Assembly: GCF_030848805.1 (NCBI RefSeq)
Contig: NC_092364.1
Span: forward strand, 17,775,447 to 17,839,446
DNA: 64,000 nt
Source: Temnothorax longispinosus
Taxonomy: Eukaryota; Arthropoda; Insecta; Hymenoptera; Formicidae
Reading direction: 5' to 3'
Below the pieces are notes generated by a model. The model was not told the origin of the DNA and searched no databases. It worked only from the letters and a program-made list of their open reading frames with translations. Below, one piece after another: positions 1 through 11,586 of this stretch. The first letter of the stretch is position 1, and each line of letters begins with the position of its first letter. A program made the translations under genes and the position numbers.

Positions 1-2140
1 GCTTGGTCCATCAGACAGCTGCCGACGAATGGTTTTGCTTAAGGCGAATTTACACGGTTCCCTTCCGATCGTCATCCCGATCCGGATAAGTCATCCACGG
101 CGAAAGAACGGCGCGAAAGAAATTCGCGTAAGGCAACGTAAAAACGAAATAAATTAATTGAAACGAGATTTTATCTCTCTCTTGATGTACAATTATCTCT
201 AAAATCAATCACATTTTGTCATAAAATTTCAGTGTGAAAGTAAAAAAAATTGTATTATGTAATCAATACTTATGCATATGTATAGTTATGTAAGTGTAAT
301 TACGCATAATGCCACCTGTCTTTTTAACACATCGAACTGTTTTACTGGAGACATTGTATGAAACACTTAACATCGATGTCGCCAAATTTATTTCTTGCAT
401 AATACTATGTTTTCTATTAAAAATTTTTTATTCCGATTATCATCTTTCGATTCGGTTATTTATTTCGCTATATGCATACCCGCGATGATAAACAGATCTT
501 TACCCGGATGCACGAAATAAACGATAATTCTACTCTAAGCGTCGAGCTGCCTCCGTAATGAGAGGAAGAGCTGAGCATGTTTCGGTCATTTTTGCGGTCT
601 GCCATTAATCGTACGCATTTCCTGGACATTACTGAAACAAACATTGCGTGGCAATCCCCGCTGCGCAGGGAGTCATTTCCAGCGAAATCGCCCGGCGCCC
701 CGACAAAGACGCCCCGCTGCCGCTCGTGCATCCGCGTAGAGGATGCCTCTTCAGCGACGACGCAAACGGTCAACCGCGAATCCTCCGGTCGCACCTTGCG
801 CGCGCGTCAACGTTAACGATGCCGCGCGCACCGCCCCTTGCATCTCCCTTGATTCGGATCGCGGGCCGCGAAGCGCTTCTCCAGTGCAATCTCTGGCACG
901 CACGCGGTGCTCGCGATAAGAAATGGACCGCGTAAATTATGAACCGCGTCAGGTACGAGCCGCGCGGTATAGATTAACCTTCGAACGCGCACATGCGGGA
1001 TCAACCACTCGATTTTCATCCCCGACAAAGAAGCTGCGGTGCTTTTTATATAATGCCTTACGGCTTCAACCTCGCACTATTTATTACATAAACCATACAT
1101 TATGGTTATTTGTCTAAAACAGCATAATATCTGAAAATTAATGTTTATTATAGGATGTCTTTTTTAAATAGCACTACATAAACCCTACATTACTGTTATT
1201 TGTCTAAAACAGTAATATGTCTATGAAAATTAATGTTGTAGGATGTCTCTCTTAAACAGTGTTACCTACGCTACACGTAATGAGTAATAAGTGCCTCTGT
1301 AAAAAAGAGGTCCGAAAAAGACCTCCTTTCATCTTGAGACGATAAAAATTAAACACTTCACTCGCTGAGACTTCTGTCGCAGCTGTTCGAAAGAAATCGA
1401 GTACTTCCGAAGACAAAATCAGAACGTTACGATCGTAATCGGCGGCCTTCGTTAAAAACGAGTAACTTTCGCGGGCGAAAGTTTCGTCCCGGAGTTGTCA
1501 CATGTTCCATTAAGCCGTAATCGGTTTGTGACTTGGAATAATTGACTGTCAATATTACATGCGATATAAAATAGCGTTATCGCGTGGAATCGATCGCGCA
1601 AGCTGATACACCTTTAACTCGATCGAGCTTAATAGCACGATGGGCGTGTTTCGTCTTTACAAATTGCAGCCGGCCGACATGATCGGGCGGACTTACGTTT
1701 CTGCTCGGCGCGCTAACCCGCTTAATTACATCGCCGTCCACTGGCTATATAGTTACAACTTGGATGGTAATTTAGTTACGGATCATTCGCGACGCCGACA
1801 CGGATATATAACCGGGGGATAAGGTTAACACATATATTTTACGTGTTATTCAATAAATTTTAATACAAAACGTCCTCGATTCCTCTATTTTAAATATATA
1901 CAAATCAGGAGCATTATCGTAATGAATATTATTCGTACCTTTTTCATTTGTTTCGTGTTTCGTATAAAGCACAATTTTAGATGTTACAGATACCAACGTG
2001 AAAATATATGCTAACACAATTCGGCAGAATAATGCTAATAGAAAAATAAAATATATAAATACTGTTAGAAAAAATTGATTATCTTACACATATTATTGAT
2101 TGAAATCGTAAAAAGATGTACGTATACTGATCGAGTACCT
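1..2140. other. Non-coding stretch with a small tandem duplication
   Basis: A GC-richer block at about 560-1050 is open in several frames but shows no recognisable protein. The rest is AT-rich. The only structure I can support is the duplication listed at 1085-1259. Confidence 0.5.
1085..1259. repeat. Diverged tandem duplication, about 87 bp x 2
   Basis: 1085-1171 and 1175-1259 start with TACATAAACC and share GTTATTTGTCTAAAACAG, GAAAATTAATGTT and AGGATGTCT, differing by scattered substitutions and short indels. Confidence 0.85.
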
Positions 2141-2479
2141 TTAATTGAGTAGCATCACGCGTCGCGTGTAATTACGGGACTCGTCGCTCGCCCCCCGTTC
2201 GCTCGCGGAGGATTTCTTCGCGCTCGACGAGTCCCCATTTTCCTGGGTGTTGAGGATGCCGATTGGAGCGTGGGCGTCGTCGTCGAAGCGATTCAGAGTG
2301 TAAGGAGGAGTCGCCGCTGCCGAGACGACGGACGGCACGGAACGGCCGTCGTTAGAGGAGACCCCTGCTCTCTTCTTCTTGGTGACCGCGGGAGCGTAAC
2401 ACGAAGAGCTTCCTGAAACGCTCCAGCGCCGACGGCCGTTCCGTTCCCACGAGACGCACGATCCGTAGGGCCCGGGCAT
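2141..2479 (-). CDS. Candidate coding exon, unknown product
   Basis: A minus-strand frame of 112 codons runs from ATG to TAA. An internal acceptor-like TTTCAG|GAAGC sits near 2408. Codons after it end mostly in G or C, and the peptide is hydrophilic (TKKKRAG, then an NRFDDDAHAPIGIL stretch and a Ser/Lys-rich tail), which would suit a C-terminal exon. I do not recognise the protein. A second frame is open over much of the same region and no AATAAA follows within about 300 bp, so this may be a chance ORF in GC-rich DNA. Confidence 0.25.
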   Translation of the reverse strand: MPGPYGSCVSWERNGRRRWSVSGSSSCYAPAVTKKKRAGVSSNDGRSVPSVVSAAATPPYTLNRFDDDAHAPIGILNTQENGDSSSAKKSSASERGASDESRNYTRRVMLLN

Positions 2480-4800
2480 CGCCAGGGCGCTCGATCCGCG
2501 TGTAACCGACTATTCGCGGCGACCGCTAACGATCGTGTCGGTATACCAGGGCGCGCCTGAAGCGTGGCCGACGCGTGGACGAGGATTTTTCCGGTTTTAC
2601 GTGTAGACTCAATTTTCCGCCCGTCTTTCCCCGCCGGCTTGACAAGAAGACGTAATCGCGCGTCATTATTAATATTATAAAAGCGACCGGCTCTCATTTA
2701 ATACGTGTAGAAAAGTGTTATTGGTTGCCAACAACCTATTATTTCGCTAATTAATTTTCTGAATTAGCAATCGCATTTCTCGCCATCATGTTCGAGGATC
2801 ATCTCGTACAGACTATAATTCTCGAGCTGTAATCTGCGAAGAGCGACTGATCTCTCGCCGCACTCATTATACGGGCGTCGATTAAAAGCGCTCCCCCCCT
2901 TGCTCGCTTGCTCGTTCGCTCGCGGAGGCTAGATGGAGGACGAGATACGAAATTCAGAAATTCCACCCGCTTCACACACGCGGACCTGCCGGGGAAACCT
3001 GTTTCCCTGCCTCACGCGAGCGCGAGCGGCGTGACTGACACGTGGTCGCGCGGTTGTTCGCTCGAAAGATCTCTTTCTCGATTACGGGTGCTCGTCCGTC
3101 ACCTTGGATCGGCTCTCACGATGTTCATAATGCAGATGATTACGGCCGCCGGCACTTCCTGCTTTTCGAAAAGAAGAGGAAAAATAAGAAGAGAGAAAAA
3201 GAGACTCCGATAATGCACGGTTCGTCTCGCGCGGAACGTGAAATTTTGTTCGCGCATCCGCGCGCCGCCGTTTATGAGTTTTAGCTAACCGACGATTTTG
3301 GGGAAGGCGGGATCGAGGGCCTTATGCAAATAAACCAAACGGCGTATCGCAAAATTTCAGCAATAAGGGCTATATAATTTTCATATGCGATCGGCAATCA
3401 ATTGAACGACGTACTTAAGTGCCTGCCTTATTAAGCAATTATGGTGTGTTGTAAAATTACGCCCCTTAAATTGCATGAAAACTCTTGGCGGGGATACGCG
3501 ATAGTTCGACCGAACAATTTCGTGTAAGACCGAATTCTACGATCTGTGGACGCATCAAAAGCTTTCAGTCAACAATTTCGAACGTTTACTAATCATACAA
3601 TCTTACAAATCTCTTAATAAGAACTTCAATCGGGATATATAGCAATAAAACTATTTTCAGGACAAACTGTAAAATAATATGCCAGTAAAATCTCTACGAT
3701 CAATTTATCTGTTTTTACAGATTTGTTGACACAAAGTTACATAAGACTCCGAAAACGTTTGTGCAAGCATGTCCGGGAGTGTGTCAGTCACGTGGACGAC
3801 GGACAGAACGAATGTCTACCGAGTCATCAGTTGAACGCCTTGAAGAAATCCAGAATTCGGTGGATTCTCACGAACCCGTAACTTTATATTTCCGTAGCCT
3901 GGCAAATGCGTGGCCGTCGATCACGTGGCGACTTTTGCTCCTGGATCGAATGATCGAAGTCGGGAGTCGCCGCGGGGAGAAGCGCGGAGGTTCTGTCTCT
4001 GTGGGATTCTTCCCATGGATCACAATGGAGAGGGCACACGAGATACGGACACGATCCAGATCCTGAATATCCCCGGGGGCCTCCTCGAGGATCTCGACGA
4101 TCGCCAGACTGGAACGGTCTCGCTTTGGTAGTGAGAGTCGAACGCAAATAAAGTGCCACGAGCCTGGTAGCACCGCCGAGCGCGCTCCCTCGACCGAATC
4201 GATCCGCGTTTTTGTCAGGCCCAACGCCGTGTGATTTGTTCCAGGAGGCGAGTGTCGGATCTCGACCGATCGACATGGGCGAACGACCGCGTTCGCGCTT
4301 TTTCTGGACCTGGACGGGGAGAAATTTTTAATTATTCGTTTCTTCGCTCGCGGGACAACACACACTCGTCCCTCCTCGATTTTTCTTTTTTTCCTCGCGC
4401 ACGAACGTAAATTCACGGCTTGTGCTTGTACGCGCGCGCGCGCGCATGTCCGCAAAACATCGCGCAAACCGAATAAAAGTGTAACCCGCTAATTAACAGC
4501 AAATGGTCCGCGACCGATAGGCAACCGCGAGCGAAAGACAGCTTCGTCACGCGCTTCGCCCTTTCGCGACCGGGCCTTTTTGCCCGGTAGAGAAATGCCT
4601 TTAATACGGCCAAGTGCCTTCACCCTGCAATTATTTACATACAGACGTACACTTATCGAGGCGGTCACTCCCGGCACGCCCGGGATCTCGATCACCTCGA
4701 ACGGATCCGAAGCCGTTCGTCACGCGCAAAAAAAAAGTAAGGAAAAAAAGGACGAGAGTGCAGGGGAGGACGGAAAGGAGACGGGGGAGAGGGAGAAGGG
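2480..4800. other. Non-coding stretch
   Basis: Mixed-composition DNA with overlapping open frames in GC-rich parts (2.9-3.3 kb and 3.76-4.5 kb), none with a recognisable domain. There is a short CG dinucleotide run at 4431-4445 and a POU-type octamer ATGCAAAT near 3323. I see nothing else. Confidence 0.45.
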
Positions 4801-4830
4801 ACTCGAATCTGGCCGTTACAACTGGAGGAG

Positions 4831-7713
4831 CGTGGGAAGGCAGAAGTCGCGAATCCTTGTAAGGAACCGTTGTATTTCCTGAAGGAGGTCCTGCGCGCAC
4901 CTGACGCCCTCCCTCCGTCTGGCCCCGTGAGAAAGATCGTCGGGGCCCGCGACGCATTACGGGGCCCCGGTCGCGTCCGCTTTTATCCCTCTCTCTTCTT
5001 TGTCGCCCTCGTGTAACGGCCACGCGAGCAGCACGCTTTCAGCGCGTTACGACGACGGCGATGACGACGTGGGAAGAATCCCGTGCCGATCCACCTATCT
5101 CCTTTTCTTTTGCCGCGGCAACGGCATATAGCCTCTTGAGACATAGCGGAGCCCGATGTAATCACGGGCGACAAACGGCCGTTCGTAACGTTCTCTTACG
5201 CACTTTGCCGGAAATACTGCCGGATAGCTTGGATTTCGGTGCCGCCTGGGCGGTTACGCTGTCATTTGCAGAAGCGGATGATTCAGCGAATAACCAGCTA
5301 TCGGTAGATTTGTCTGGGCGTTAGAGAAACTAAAATATGTGAGTAACGGCCGCGCGGATAATATTCATCATTTCCGCCAAGACTTATAACATGTGGAACA
5401 TAAAAAAAGGGATATATTCGCGTAAACATCGGTTGGCGGCTGCGCTTAACAGGATTCACGAACACGAAGGTGCCCGTTGGCGTGCACGAAATTGGGTCAG
5501 TGACGTCAGGAGAGGCTGCTGAAGACGAAACATTCGGAGGAATAAAACGACACGGGCAAACCCGGTTCCACGATTTCTTCGGCGGTTATTTTCTGAACTC
5601 TCGTGGGAACGGCTCCCCCGCGTCGGTGAACACGCGCGGCTCGATCCGCCTGGCAAAAACGTGTCTGCGAATGCCGAAATGTCTGCTCGAAAGAAAAATA
5701 CACTCGCGATCAGTCGACATGGCACCCGCGTAAGAAGTCCTAGTGACAACCAGACAAATTAATATCAGCATTTATATTATTTGTCATCTGTTTGAGTGCA
5801 TTTCGTAGAAACACGTCGCAAAGATTGTCTGTCTCAAAATCATTCTCGCATTTGAAAATATATTTAAAAAAAAAATAGAAAAAAAATACAATTAAAAATT
5901 AAATAAAGATATTAAATGGTGAAAAGCGATCTCTCTGAAGGTCTAGGTGCTTTTCATGCGAGCCAACAATGCCGCAATTCATCGATCGTCCCATCAATTG
6001 CGGTGAATCGGCCGGGGGTCAACGACGAGGCGTCGCTTTCACGAATAACGAAGAATAGCGGAGGGGCGAGGCGAATAGGGTCCCGGGGTGGCATTCCTCC
6101 ACACGAATACACGCGTGCAACATGCACGCCGAAAAAATGGTGGCAGGGGCGGGGCCCTGCGCGCGGGATTTCTCGGCCGCGGGTTTACATCTATTTCGTG
6201 GGGTGAAGAAAGGGGGGTGTTGCGCGCACCCCACGCGCTAGCCACCTGACGCACCCCGGGGCCGTGGGAACCGAACGAAAAACCGTAGGAATCCTTTAGG
6301 CATCACCGCGGCGTGTGTGCACGCGTACACGCGCGCGCTGCGTGCCGATACGCTCTAATATCACGGTACCCCCGGTTCTGGGGAGAGGCTTCAAATTACA
6401 GCTACGCCCCGCACCTTTTTATGCTATCCCAGAATCCCCAAAATTTGATTAAGTTTGGCTCTTTTGATAGATCGTTTTAAATTGAAATAATTTCTGACTT
6501 TTATACAATTTACAGTTAGTGTTACAGTTTGAATATAACACATACGTTTTATTCTAGTTTAACATAACATCCAAAATCTTTTTCAGCTATCTCCTGTCAT
6601 TTTTCAAAACAGAAACAACTTGTTAAAATTAATCGCAGGTAATTCAGTCTGAAATAAAAATCTGTTATCGGAATAAAAGGTATAGAAAATTCAAGCAGTC
6701 GTTAAGTCGAGGAGATTTTTATTACGCCCGTTTATCCTGTTGAAACGGTGAAATCGTCGGCGCACGCTTCGTGCACGCGCGCGGCTTATCCGTGTATGGG
6801 AATGGGCTGCGTGACAATATTCGTCGGCCGGCCGGGAAAAGGAGGCGGCGGTTTACGAGCGTACGCGCGCGGCGTGAAAGTATGTGGGAAGTCCATCGCG
6901 ATTCGAAGGAGCGTCCGGCCTATGCGTAGCCTCGTAATCACGCGTGCACGTCAGTTCGTAAGAGCGACAAAACCGAAGGAACGACTCTGTCACGCGCCAA
7001 CGAGAGAAGGAGAGAGAGAGATAGAAAGAAAGAGAGAGAGAAAGAGTAAGTGAGAGGCGGAAAGGCGCAGCAACGAGGAAGAAGTCACGACCAAGATTAT
7101 TGTAATGCTGAAACAATAGTCCAATCCGCATGTATGTACGAGTGCGCTGCATCGCGACGAAGGCGAGCACGCCGCCGCGCCGCGTCGCACGAGCGCGGCG
7201 TGCGCGCAAAATCTACGTCTCGTATTATCGCTTGGCGCGACGGTCGTGGCAGATACTCAGGATGATCCGGTAATTCCTAGGCTCGTTAAACAAATTGGGC
7301 AAAATTAACGTCACGTGCGTCGTACCGCGCGTATAAAAATCAAGATCGCGTAATAATTGATCAAAACAAGACATTTTCGCGCGTTTCTTTCGTCGCTAAT
7401 TTAGTTGCTTGTTATAAAATGCGAAATTAACGATTTATCAATTTTTTTATTGCTGCAGACACAGACGTTTCAGCGATTTCGACCGTGACTGCATTGTCGA
7501 GGAACAAATCCTCGGCCGCGATCAAAATTTCAAGCGGATGGACGGACGGGGGAGAGATAATCGGGAGTCCGCCGTATCTCGAATACGAATTTTGACACGA
7601 GGCACGGGAGGAGAACGCGCGCGGAAGCGTGGGAACGGGCGCTCTTAAGCCTTCTCAAAACAAAGCACGAGTTAGCTACGTGACGGAGGTGGGGGGCACG
7701 CGACGCACCTGAC
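4831..7713. promoter_or_regulatory. Candidate regulatory module: Su(H)-site and E-box cluster
   Basis: Seven matches to YGTGRGAA, all on the plus strand, start at 4831, 4926, 5068, 5602, 6263, 6883 and 7628. CACCTGAC occurs three times (4898, 6243, 7706), each within or next to a GC-rich block. A full cAMP-response palindrome TGACGTCA lies at 5503-5510. There is no convincing CDS. A Notch/bHLH-responsive enhancer is inferred; its target, which could be the E(spl) gene 11 kb away, is unknown. Confidence 0.35.
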
Positions 7714-10700
7714 TACCGCGATGCCCCCGCGCCGCTCCACGTGCTCGCATCCGCCCGCACCGTGGCCGTTCTCCTACCCCCCCCCTGTACCCCCCCTTGC
7801 TTGTACTCCGGTGGCCGCTCCGCCGGTTTATTAAGTCGTTACCCAGGGTCGAGTACGTTCCTCAAGCGCGCAAGCGAGTTTCGCGCGTGCAGCAGCGTCG
7901 GCGGAGAACGAATGGTCGTTAATCCGCAATTGATACGCGCGCGTTAAATAACAATACAAAAATTATGATTGATAATCTCTCCTTCGCCTATTAAATCAGA
8001 CATCTCTCTGGTATAAATAGAAATATAATTTAAACAAAATATAATTTAAAAAATTTTCATAAAAATGTCTAACAATAAATTGGAAGAAGCAAAACTCAGC
8101 TTGTGTAGGTATTTTAACCCTTAAATGTGCAATTTTTCATAGCATTCTGAATATTTTCCCCCTTCTAAGCCTTTCCATTCAAAAGGGAAAGAAGGGCTAG
8201 AAGGGCCAGAGAAGGCCCTTTACAGATATGCAAAGCCACGCGTTTTCAGTTCGAACTTTATAAGGGAGAATATACGGAGCATCAAAAAGTCGCTTTGCAA
8301 AGCTGCATACTTAAGTGTTAAAGGAATTACACTTAAGGAATGCAGATAGAGAAGCGTAAAGTTACACGAGATTACACGCGATTCCGTGAATAATCGCGTA
8401 ATACTGGAATCATATGACACGTGCCGTCAGTTAAATATACGGTAATGTTGTAGAGCGACATTAGAATGGCTCGTGGATCGAGAATGGCCTTGGACGATTA
8501 TACGAGACTACCTCGATATTCGAGCCAACGGTCATGATAAATGACACGCTAATTATGCCCACGTGCGGAGGACATATTGTAATCGCGCCTCGCAATCACG
8601 CGCGGAATTCACGAAGCAGACAAAGACCGTACATGTAATTGGCATGAAGAGAATTAAAATCACTGCTCATTGATAGCTGCAAGTTACCTCGCGTCGTTGC
8701 TTTACGTTCGGAATAATATTCGCGAATACTCGTATGCTACTTTTATTCTTTATTATATTCGTGAAAAAGAGATTAAAATATAATAAAAGACGTGATACAT
8801 TATTATTTTTTGTTGGAATAGATCGGAATAGAGAGTGGTGGATTTTAACTCATAATTTTGTTGCTGAGGATGAGAACGAACTAAGTTCTGGACCCGGCGA
8901 AATAGCTTTTGATTAACTGGTTTCCACGAAATAACTTTTCATTGGGAATTCAACCGCCGTATCAATTTGATCAAGTGACAAAGCGCAATCCGTGTACTTG
9001 TGTGTGTGATTTAATGATTCAATTAAGACGACTTTATATAATTTCGGTTTGATTGTGCGAAATGGGCCAAAGTGCTTCACGCACGATTCCTGGAACCGAT
9101 GTAAAATTATTATTCCGGATACGGTTCGCGCTTTTTCTGGGTCAAATGAGGCCCCGGACGAAAAGTCGGACGGAAGGTGAGACAAAGAGGCTCTAGCCTC
9201 GTTAATGGACGGCGGCGCGTAAAAACGCGTAACTACCTGTCCCGTATTCCAACGACGGGGATCTCCTTGAGATCTGTCCTCACGTAGAAGAAACGGGGTC
9301 CTTAGCCTTACGTGCTATCTGCGTTGTGTTGGTTACATAACGCACATGCGGTCGCTCGCATGAATGAATACATTCATAAAGACGGGTCCGGCCGGCTTGG
9401 CGAGCGCACGTCACACACATACGCGAGGCTACAATCTCAATAAGAAAATACGTCTATTATGTCGTTACAATAACGATATCAATTCGTTGACCGTCGTGGC
9501 ACCGAGCGGAGCCCATTGTCTCCAAACGACGATAGGGTGTCCCCTGACCGGTGCATGTAAATCGCTCTCGAATAATTTCGCCTCCGAAATCGAGAGCTCA
9601 AAAGTCTGTTATTAATGTCGCTCGAAATATAATTATCACATTTATCATCAATTATTACTAGAGACAGAGCGTTTCTCCTCTTAATAATTTTTTTTTTCGA
9701 AGAAAAACAGATTAGAAACAAATACCTGATTTTTGCGAAAGTAATAAGCTGTTACTTTCTTCGAATATTTACAAAATAATTTATATTTGGTGCAGGCAAA
9801 TCGTTTGCATTTTCTATCTTATACTATCTGTAAGGAGATACTTCCGTCGCGTCCATGTATAAAATGTCAAGGGCTAACACTTCGGGGCATTAATCGTCGC
9901 GACGCAAGACACCGGTAATTATCCTTTAACGAGACGGAAGATTTGAACGAATCAAACGCTCTGCCTTGTCTTCGTTTCTGAAGACAATTGGTTTGGTCAC
10001 TCTATCACAGATCGTACTTCCTCCGGACAAAACTGATATATGATATTTTAAGTGACGGAGTACCCGGCCAGTAATTGAATTTAAAGGGCGGAAGCGAAGA
10101 AATCTGGTCCCCTTTCATATTAACCTAATCAAGCGCAGTTGTCGGTACCGCCGACTGTCGCGGTCACAATAGAGACATTAAATTGTCAGTACGGATTTAT
10201 TAAACCCGGCGCGGTTCACAGCCGTGAAACCGCGTGCATCTTGGACGATTCGCCTCACTATATTTATGTGGCTATTTGCAGCCAACTAACGATTCCGCAT
10301 ACGGTTGCAAGTTTCGAATATAAATATACTTTGAAAAATGTTGCAAATACATCAATAAGACGTTCTATTTTTTTTTACATTTCCGTTAAAAGCTCCGTTT
10401 TTGGACGCATTATTTATTAACTAGAATTCTATGAATTCACAGACCGCACGATAAATCAAGGAGAAACCCGGAGGATCATTTTCTATGTTACCAAAACAGG
10501 TGCCAAGCAATTTTGCTCTTGTTGCTAAAAATCACGCACGGTAACGTAAATAAAAGGGCTCTTACGCATCGGCAGCTTTGACTTTTTATTATCGTTGCCG
10601 CTGTCGAGGCCAGCCCTCGTAAGAGTCGCCATTAGATGTTCGACATCCAGGCGAACATCTTGTCGGTACGATGACTTGTCAACAATTCACCATGGCCAAT

Positions 10701-11321
10701 ACGCCCGTGCAAGCGTCCTCCTTCTTTAAGGCCGTCATGCTGGCTTGTCCCTTATCATTGAATTTAAGACAAGTTTTTATCAATAATGAGCTTCTCGTGT
10801 ACTGTCTTGGCGCATGATTTCGTCGAAGAAGTTAAAGTGACCGAAGAAATGAATTCGGGGCAACGTGTTTTATTGAATTAAATAACGAATTTTGCGGGTC
10901 CTAATTTTCATGAGTATCTCTAACATTCTTCCACGATATCATGTTAAAAATAAATAAATAACATAATTTTTTGTCTTACCTTTACGTGCTTGATGTTTGG
11001 AATCCGCTTGTGTGTGTGTAAAACCTGTTTGTAAAATTATCAAGTTTTAAGTAAAAAATGTTTGCAACAAGTTGTAATTCGAAACAAATTTTAAATTTAA
11101 TATTAAATGTAAATTTTGTAACAATAATCTCTCATTCTTTAGTAATGAAATAGAAATAAGTTTGTATTTTTGAAACAACTGTAATTACTTTTGCAATTTC
11201 TTATAACCCAGATTATTGTTCAAGGATCTTTTTTTTTTTTTTTGAATGGAGAAAAGGGCGAAGGATTATTGTCTCGCAAGGGATGGCCTTAATAATCCCT
11301 CGCCTAATTAATGAAAAATCC
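7714..11321. other. AT-rich non-coding stretch with one MITE
   Basis: This holds the TTAA-flanked element at 8118-8317, a short stem-loop at 10634-10660 (9-bp perfect arms around a 9-nt loop), and homopolymer T at about 11229. No coding exon is recognisable. Confidence 0.5.
8114..8321. mobile_element. piggyBac-like MITE, 200 bp, TTAA target site
   Basis: A 200-bp segment (8118-8317) is flanked by TTAA on both sides (8114-8117, 8318-8321). Its ends are imperfect inverted repeats: CCCTTAAATGTGCA on the left and, read inward on the right, CACTTAAGTATGCA (11 of 14 match). TTAA duplication is typical of piggyBac-type elements. It has no ORF, so it would be non-autonomous. Confidence 0.55.
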
Positions 11322-11327
11322 TTTATT
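11322..11327 (-). terminator. Candidate polyadenylation signal of TTLL4
   Basis: AATAAA on the minus strand, about 260 nt downstream of the TTLL4 stop codon, is the first consensus hexamer after the CDS. The site was chosen by position and consensus only. Confidence 0.5.
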
Positions 11328-11586
11328 AAAGACAAATTTCGTTACAGTAAAAGTAAATTCGCACAACCGTGGGAAAAGGCACATAATGAATTTGGTTCCT
11401 TGGCGAACCATCGGACAGTGGAAATGGTACGTTTTACCCGTATACAACAAAGCGCGCGTAGCATGCGAAACAAAAAGGATTCCACACGATTTAAGGCGTC
11501 GATAACGGGAACGACGTCGCAGCTTCGCGTCTCTTTGATGTCGGTACCATCGTTGTAAAATGGCGTATGAAAAGAAGGATTACTAT

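Noticed and set aside
3940..4150. Plus-strand frame ending in a Pro/Arg/Gly-rich stretch
   Set aside because: It is short, three frames are open together, and there is no acceptor or recognisable motif.
10634..10660. Short perfect stem-loop
   Set aside because: A 9-bp stem is too short for a microRNA precursor, and it matches no microRNA I know.
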